NCBI GenBank assembly: GCA_900756715.1
Contig: CAAELC010000146.1
Span: 1-27,711 of the forward strand
Length of the DNA: 27,711 bases
Direction: 5' to 3'
DNA from: an uncultured Oscillospiraceae bacterium
GTDB taxonomy: Bacteria; Bacillota; Clostridia; Oscillospirales; Oscillospiraceae
Made by a program: the position numbers and the translations under genes. How positions within the stretch are numbered: position 1 is the stretch's first letter; every line of letters starts with the position of its first letter. Under the pieces are notes generated by a model. It saw only the letters and a program-made list of their open reading frames with translations, was not told where the DNA came from and did no database searches. Shown here piece after piece: positions 23,847-27,711 of this stretch.

Positions 23847-24311
23847 TCAGGCCAGTGCCCGCCACATGACCAGCGCATTCACCACGCCCAGCAGAATACC
23901 TGCCACCACCTGCACCGGGGTGTGACCCACAAATTCCTTCAGCTTCACTTCCGGCAGCTTTTCTGACGACAAAACCTCAAAGGTCCTCACAATCTCGTTC
24001 AGAATCGCAGCCTGCTTGCCTGTCTCCAGCCGCACGCCCATGGCATCCTTACACACCACGATGGCAAAAAGGAACGCAATGGCAAACTGAAACGATCCCG
24101 GCCCGAAGCCCAGCGCCGCCGCCACCGCCAGCGAGGACACCGTGGCCGAGTGGCCGCTGGGCATGCCGCCGTCGCCCACCAGACGGGTCAGGTCGATTTT
24201 TTTGTTTACAATAGCGTGGATAATGGTCTTGAGCACCTGTGCCCAGAACCACGAGGTCACGCCCACAATCAAAAAGCGGTTGGATAAAAGCTGCTGCATC
24301 CAGTTGGACAT
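23847..24311 (-). CDS. Divergent PAP2-family membrane protein
   Basis: A 154-residue membrane protein of the divergent PAP2 (DUF212) family, with about four helices. It carries GGMPSGHSA (48-56), which matches the second phosphatase motif of PAP2 enzymes, KDAMGVRLETGKQA (88-101), and GHTPVQV (129-135). The family is thought to act on lipid phosphates, but no activity is established for this branch. Length matches the family (about 150). GAGGAG precedes ATG 24311. It is the first gene of the cobalamin-assembly operon, 10 bases before the isomerase gene. Whether it dephosphorylates a cobalamin-5'-phosphate intermediate at the membrane, where CobS acts, is speculation. Confidence 0.88.
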   Translation of the reverse strand: MSNWMQQLLSNRFLIVGVTSWFWAQVLKTIIHAIVNKKIDLTRLVGDGGMPSGHSATVSSLAVAAALGFGPGSFQFAIAFLFAIVVCKDAMGVRLETGKQAAILNEIVRTFEVLSSEKLPEVKLKEFVGHTPVQVVAGILLGVVNALVMWRALA

Positions 24312-24342
24312 ACACCCGTCTCCTCTGCGTTAATATGGTGTT

Positions 24343-24371
24343 ATCATATACCATTTCGCCTGAAAATTCAA
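24343..24371 (-). promoter_or_regulatory. Promoter of the cobalamin-assembly operon
   Basis: On the minus strand, TTGAAT (24366-24371), a 17-base spacer and TATGAT (24343-24348). The start would fall near 24336, leaving a leader of only about 25 bases, too short for a cobalamin riboswitch. Confidence 0.75.
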
Positions 24372-24410
24372 ACCCATACCCATTTTTTTACCACTTTGAT
24401 GGGAATGGCC

Positions 24411-24439
24411 TTGCAAGTGTCCAAATTCTCCCGTATAAT
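24411..24439 (+). promoter_or_regulatory. Promoter of the hybrid histidine kinase gene
   Basis: On the plus strand, TTGCAA (24411-24416), a 17-base spacer and a perfect TATAAT (24434-24439). Transcription would start near 24446, about 96 bases before the ATG. The -35 boxes of this and the leftward cobalamin promoter are about 40 bases apart. Confidence 0.75.
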
Positions 24440-24541
24440 TAAGGTATTATAACAGCTGCTGCGTAAACACATTGCTCCGAGGGGCTGCTCCCTTCCGGGA
24501 CAATCTGCCGCCCATCCTGCAGCAAAGAAAGAGGGCCGGCC

Positions 24542-27130
24542 ATGACTTCAAAAAATGCGAACACCAAGCGGATCAATCTGATTGTGTCCATTCTGTTCTG
24601 CGCCATCCTGGTAGGCAGCACACTGCTGCAGATCAGCGCCAACCGCCGCAACGCGCAGCTGGCCTGTTCCATCATCACCGATCAGCTGGAGGATGTCATC
24701 AGCATCAACGAGCAGGATGTGGAGCTGCTGCTGTCCACCCTGAAGGATGAGTACATCGTCCGGGTACGGATGACCTCTGACCTGCTGGATGCTGCCGACG
24801 ATTCCCAGCTGTCCGCCCGCGAATATGAGGAGCTCACCGCCCGTCTGCAGGTGGACGAGATTCACATTTTTGACGAAACCGGCACCATTGTGGACGGTTC
24901 CGTCCCGGAGTATTACGGTTACAGCTTTCGTTCCGGCCAGCAAATGTCTTATTTTCTGCCCATGCTGGCCGACCGCACCCTGTCCATGTGTCAGGGCATC
25001 ACGCCCAACACCGCCGAGGGCAAATCCATGATGTACGCCATCACATGGAACACCGCCGGCACGCGGATGGTGCAGATCGGCATCACGCCCAACCGCCTGC
25101 TGGACGCGATGGAAAGCAGCGATCTGGCACAGACCGTCCAAAATCTTCCGGTAATGGAGGGGATGAACGTATGCCTTGTCAGCAACGAAACCGGCCTGCC
25201 TGTGGGCTGCACCAACAGCTATGGGCAGGAATACGCCGCGTTGGTTGCCGCCCTTTCCGAAGCGGGGCTTCCCGAAGACACCCGCTATTATATCACCACC
25301 GACATCGGCGGCCAGCCGCAGTATCTGTCATGCCAGCGCTACGGCGCCTATTTCTGTGCCGTGTCCTACGCCGTGAAAACCGCTAACGCCACACTTCCTG
25401 CGTCCTTTCTGACGCTGCTGGTCACACTGCTGATTTCCTTTCTGGTGCTGCACTTCACCACCCGGCAAACCATCGGCGCGTTGGAGAAAAGCCGCAACGC
25501 ACTGGCAGAAAACAATGCCACCATCGCCAATGCGGGCTATGGCATCTGGGCCATCACACAGTCCCCCAGCGACCAGCATCCGCGCATGTCAGGCAGCGGA
25601 AAGACGCTGGAAACCATGGGCCTTCGTCCGGGGGAGCTGACAGAGGAGCAGCTGTACGATTTCTGGCACAGCCGCATCGTCCCGGAGGATCTGCCATCGG
25701 TGGAAAAGAGTGTTGCGGAGATGTCCGCCGGGAAAAAAAGCGAAAATACCTATCGCTGGCAGCACCCCACCAAGGGCATCGTATATCTGCGCTGCGGCGG
25801 AACCGGACGGCAGACCGATTTCCGCACCCGGATTTTCAGCGGGTATCACAGCGATGTTACCGATCTGGTTCTGGCTGACTGGCGCCGCCAGCAGGAGCTG
25901 CAGGAGGCCAAAGAGGAAGCCGAACGCGCCAACGCGGCCAAAACCCAGTTTCTCTCCCGTATGTCCCATGACATCCGCACCCCCCTTAACGGCATCATTG
26001 GGCTGCTGAAGCTGGACGATCAGCACCCGGATGATCTTGCGCTGCTCAGCGCCAACCGGGCAAAAATTCAGGTGTCTGCCAATCACCTGCTGTCGCTGAT
26101 TAACGATGTGCTGCAGATGAGCAAGCTGGAGGACGGCGAGATTACCCTCTCCCGGGAGGCCATCGACATCAGCCGCCTGTCGGCAGAGGTGCTGACCATC
26201 ATCGGCCTGCGGGCCTCTGAGGCGGGTGTTGCGCTTATATACAAGCCCGATGATGACGGAGCGCCCATCTGCCCTTATGTGTATGCCAGCCCGCTGCACC
26301 TGCGGCAGCTGTTTGTGAATATCTACAGCAACTGTATCAAATACAACAAGGTAGGCGGCAGTGTCACCACCGCGTTCCGGTGTCTGAGCCGGGAGGGGGA
26401 TCGCATCACCTACCGCTGGACGATTTCCGACACCGGAATCGGCATGAGCCCGGAATTTTTGCAGCATATCTTTGAGCCGTTCTCCCAGGAGCACTCCGAT
26501 GCCCGCAGCATCTATCGCGGCGCAGGGTTGGGCATGTCCATCGTAAAGGCACTGGTAGAGAAGATGGGCGGGTCCATTGAGGTAGCCAGTCAGGAGGGTG
26601 TGGGCAGCACCTTCACCATCACGATTCCCTTCGATATTGCCAGCAAGGATGCCATAGCTCAGCCCGAGGCGCCGCTTACATCGGCCAGCATCCGGGGTCT
26701 GCATCTGCTTCTGGCCGAGGACAACGACCTGAACGCAGAAATTGCTCAGGCGCTGCTGGAGGACGCCGGAGCCACCGTCACCCTGACCATCAACGGGCAG
26801 GAGGCGCTCCGGCTGTTTGAGCGGCAGCCCGCCGGTACCTTTGACGCTATTCTGATGGATGTGATGATGCCTGTGATGGATGGTCTGACTACCACCCGGG
26901 CCATCCGGGCGCTCCGGCGTCCGGATGCCGGAACCATCCCCATCATCGCCATGACGGCAAACGCCTTTCAGGAAGATGCTCAGCGTTGTCTGGAAGCCGG
27001 TATGAACGCCCATCTGGCAAAGCCCCTGCAAATGGATCTGGTCATCGCCGCCATTGCCCGCTGCTGCGGCGCTGCCCCCGCAGCGTCTCTTCCCGCCCCT
27101 CCGCCGGATACGCCGGAGGCAAATACCTGA
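24542..27130 (+). CDS. Membrane-bound hybrid sensor histidine kinase/response regulator
   Basis: An 862-residue signalling protein. In order it has a membrane helix (about 11-30), an extracytoplasmic sensor region (about 31-285), a second helix (about 288-306), a PAS-like region (about 315-440), HisKA with the H-box MSHDIRTPLNG (His476), a HATPase domain with N-box (around Asn593-Asn597), DTGIGMS (630-636) and GAGLGMS (660-666), and a C-terminal receiver with acidic pocket AEDND, phosphoacceptor Asp773 (LMDVMMPVMDG) and Lys827 (AKP). All catalytic residues are present. There is no output domain and no partner regulator nearby, so the target is unknown. ATG 24542 has GAGGG upstream. It is the only confident plus-strand gene here. 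Confidence 0.95.
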   Translation: MTSKNANTKRINLIVSILFCAILVGSTLLQISANRRNAQLACSIITDQLEDVISINEQDVELLLSTLKDEYIVRVRMTSDLLDAADDSQLSAREYEELTARLQVDEIHIFDETGTIVDGSVPEYYGYSFRSGQQMSYFLPMLADRTLSMCQGITPNTAEGKSMMYAITWNTAGTRMVQIGITPNRLLDAMESSDLAQTVQNLPVMEGMNVCLVSNETGLPVGCTNSYGQEYAALVAALSEAGLPEDTRYYITTDIGGQPQYLSCQRYGAYFCAVSYAVKTANATLPASFLTLLVTLLISFLVLHFTTRQTIGALEKSRNALAENNATIANAGYGIWAITQSPSDQHPRMSGSGKTLETMGLRPGELTEEQLYDFWHSRIVPEDLPSVEKSVAEMSAGKKSENTYRWQHPTKGIVYLRCGGTGRQTDFRTRIFSGYHSDVTDLVLADWRRQQELQEAKEEAERANAAKTQFLSRMSHDIRTPLNGIIGLLKLDDQHPDDLALLSANRAKIQVSANHLLSLINDVLQMSKLEDGEITLSREAIDISRLSAEVLTIIGLRASEAGVALIYKPDDDGAPICPYVYASPLHLRQLFVNIYSNCIKYNKVGGSVTTAFRCLSREGDRITYRWTISDTGIGMSPEFLQHIFEPFSQEHSDARSIYRGAGLGMSIVKALVEKMGGSIEVASQEGVGSTFTITIPFDIASKDAIAQPEAPLTSASIRGLHLLLAEDNDLNAEIAQALLEDAGATVTLTINGQEALRLFERQPAGTFDAILMDVMMPVMDGLTTTRAIRALRRPDAGTIPIIAMTANAFQEDAQRCLEAGMNAHLAKPLQMDLVIAAIARCCGAAPAASLPAPPPDTPEANT

Positions 27131-27186
27131 CACATTGCGTTTTTTCAAATGCAGCAAGGGGCAGCGGCGTCTGCGGTTAAAAACTT

Positions 27187-27227
27187 ACAAAGCCACCTGC
27201 AATTTTTCTGATTGCAGGTGGCTTTGT
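27187..27227 (+). terminator. Terminator after the histidine kinase gene
   Basis: A perfect 17-bp inverted repeat (27187-27203 with 27211-27227) with a 7-base loop, about 57 bases past the stop. The T tract after it is interrupted, but the stem is strong and the position fits. Confidence 0.75.
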
Positions 27228-27293
27228 TCTGTTCCGATTGGCACGGCAGAAGGCCGCAGGAGCGAATCACGCCCCCCCGACCTGAGCAAGTGC

Positions 27294-27327
27294 AAAAAAG
27301 GATTCCGAGCATTTCTGCTCGGAATCC
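27294..27327 (-). terminator. Minus-strand terminator behind the tRNA 3'-end copy
   Basis: A 12-bp perfect stem (27300-27311 with 27316-27327) with a 4-base loop, followed on the minus strand by six T (27294-27299). It begins seven bases after the encoded CCA of the tRNA fragment, the usual spacing for a tRNA gene's own terminator. Confidence 0.85.
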
Positions 27328-27334
27328 CAACATT

Positions 27335-27357
27335 TGGAGGTGACACCCGGATTTGAA
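27335..27357 (-). other. tRNA 3'-end fragment, probable attachment site (att)
   Basis: On the minus strand these 23 bases read as T-loop (TTCAAAT), the 3' half of a T-stem (CCGGG), a 7-base acceptor strand (TGTCACC), discriminator T, and CCA. T at position 73 with this acceptor resembles tRNA-Cys of Clostridia (tRNA-Gly is less likely). The bases immediately 5' (27358 onwards) cannot pair as a T-stem and no anticodon arm follows, so only the 3' end is present. Such fragments are the far-side junctions left when a tyrosine-integrase element inserts into a tRNA gene. Confidence 0.65.
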
Positions 27358-27575
27358 TCGCCGCAGGGCGATTTTGCATTGTGTTGACTGATGCCGGGAA
27401 GTGTTGGAAATACAGGACTTGCGGGGAATCATGCTGTTAAATGCTGCCGGGCTGTATTATTGTATTCTGATGTTATAAGGCTAAAAATAAGGCTAAATTT
27501 TGTGGCCGCGCGGAATGTACCTGTGCCTTTAGCTTAGGAAATGCGGCAGGCTGCCCCGGGCCGCATCCCCACTGC
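27358..27575. other. Non-coding DNA at the inner side of the probable att site
   Basis: No gene-like frame with a ribosome-binding site is seen. The stretch is richer in A and T than the rest of the window. It includes an 11-bp direct repeat, reading ATAAGGCTAAA, at 27475-27485 and 27487-27497 (period 12). Confidence 0.5.
27475..27497. repeat. Tandem 11-bp direct repeat, possible integrase/excisionase arm site
   Basis: ATAAGGCTAAA occurs twice with one base between copies. Repeats of this size beside an att core are commonly arm-binding sites for tyrosine integrases or excisionases, but this is inferred from position. Confidence 0.4.
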
Positions 27576-27711
27576 ATGGGAGCTGCGCAGCTATTTTCAG
27601 TTCCCGGACCGTCGGCCCTGACGGCATGGCAGCAAATCCTCGCCGTGGACAAGCTGCTGGAGTATGCGGAAATCAACCTCCGCACCCTGTGCGACCTGCT
27701 CCGCTATCGGC
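27576..27711 (+). CDS. Possible partial coding region at the right edge, unidentified
   Basis: From ATG 27576 a plus-strand frame stays open to the window end (45 codons). Its later part (ALTAWQQILAVDKLLEYAEI and onward) reads like a helical protein with balanced charged and hydrophobic residues. No ribosome-binding site precedes the ATG, and the codons just upstream read more naturally in another frame, so this could be a frameshifted remnant. I do not recognise the family. Confidence 0.25.
   Translation, partial: MGAAQLFSVPGPSALTAWQQILAVDKLLEYAEINLRTLCDLLRYR

Noticed and set aside
25589..27157. A 522-codon minus-strand frame opposite the histidine kinase
   Set aside because: The plus strand encodes intact HisKA, HATPase and receiver motifs; the opposite frame has no recognisable domain.
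27335..27420. A complete tRNA gene on the minus strand
   Set aside because: Only the T-loop to CCA portion is present; the upstream sequence cannot form a T-stem, anticodon arm or D arm.

Overview
The window looks like a chromosomal segment of a GC-rich, low-oxygen Firmicute (class Clostridia, most likely an Oscillospiraceae/Ruminococcaceae-type gut bacterium). The evidence is the AGGAGG-type ribosome-binding sites, sigma-A type promoters, a monoderm-style type IV pilus locus without secretin genes, and protein families typical of that group. The taxon is inferred from gene content only. Apart from one hybrid histidine kinase near the right end, and a doubtful fragment at the right edge, all genes lie on the minus strand.

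Left edge (1-2156): the N-terminal part of a leaderless DUF11-repeat protein, then a sodium:dicarboxylate/amino-acid symporter. A strong hairpin terminator at 2231-2272 separates these from the next unit.

The core of the window (2312-18310) is one long type IV pilus operon read leftwards from a good promoter (-35 at 18305-18310, -10 at 18282-18287). The order is pilB (assembly ATPase), pilC (platform protein), a major pilin, pilD (prepilin peptidase), pilM, pilN, pilO, a giant 2320-residue protein, three small pilin-like proteins, and an EamA-family transporter just before the terminator. The giant protein begins with a class III prepilin signal and continues into three GLUG-repeat blocks, each followed by an HYG(D/R)W motif, then a Big-like domain. 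The small set includes a GspK/PilX-like protein lacking Glu5. No pilT and no pilQ/pilP are in the window. The simplest reading is a monoderm pilus whose minor pilins form a tip complex carrying the giant protein as an adhesin. This is the most interesting system here.

18518-19726 holds an HD-domain protein with its own promoter and terminator, and a ferritin-like protein. 19803-24311 is a tightly overlapping operon for the late, nucleotide-loop steps of cobalamin assembly and salvage: a divergent-PAP2 membrane protein, a TIM-barrel isomerase-like protein, cobT, cobU, cobS, a short CobU-like protein, and a CobC-like phosphatase. The two CobU-like proteins are degenerate in complementary places. 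The operon promoter lies back to back with that of the hybrid histidine kinase (24542-27130).

Right edge (27131-27711): after the kinase terminator comes a minus-strand 23-bp copy of a tRNA 3' end (CCA encoded, U73, resembling tRNA-Cys) followed by its own terminator, but without the rest of the tRNA. This looks like the att boundary of an integrated element extending rightwards. The DNA beyond it differs in character, carries a 12-bp-period direct repeat, and has no confident gene.
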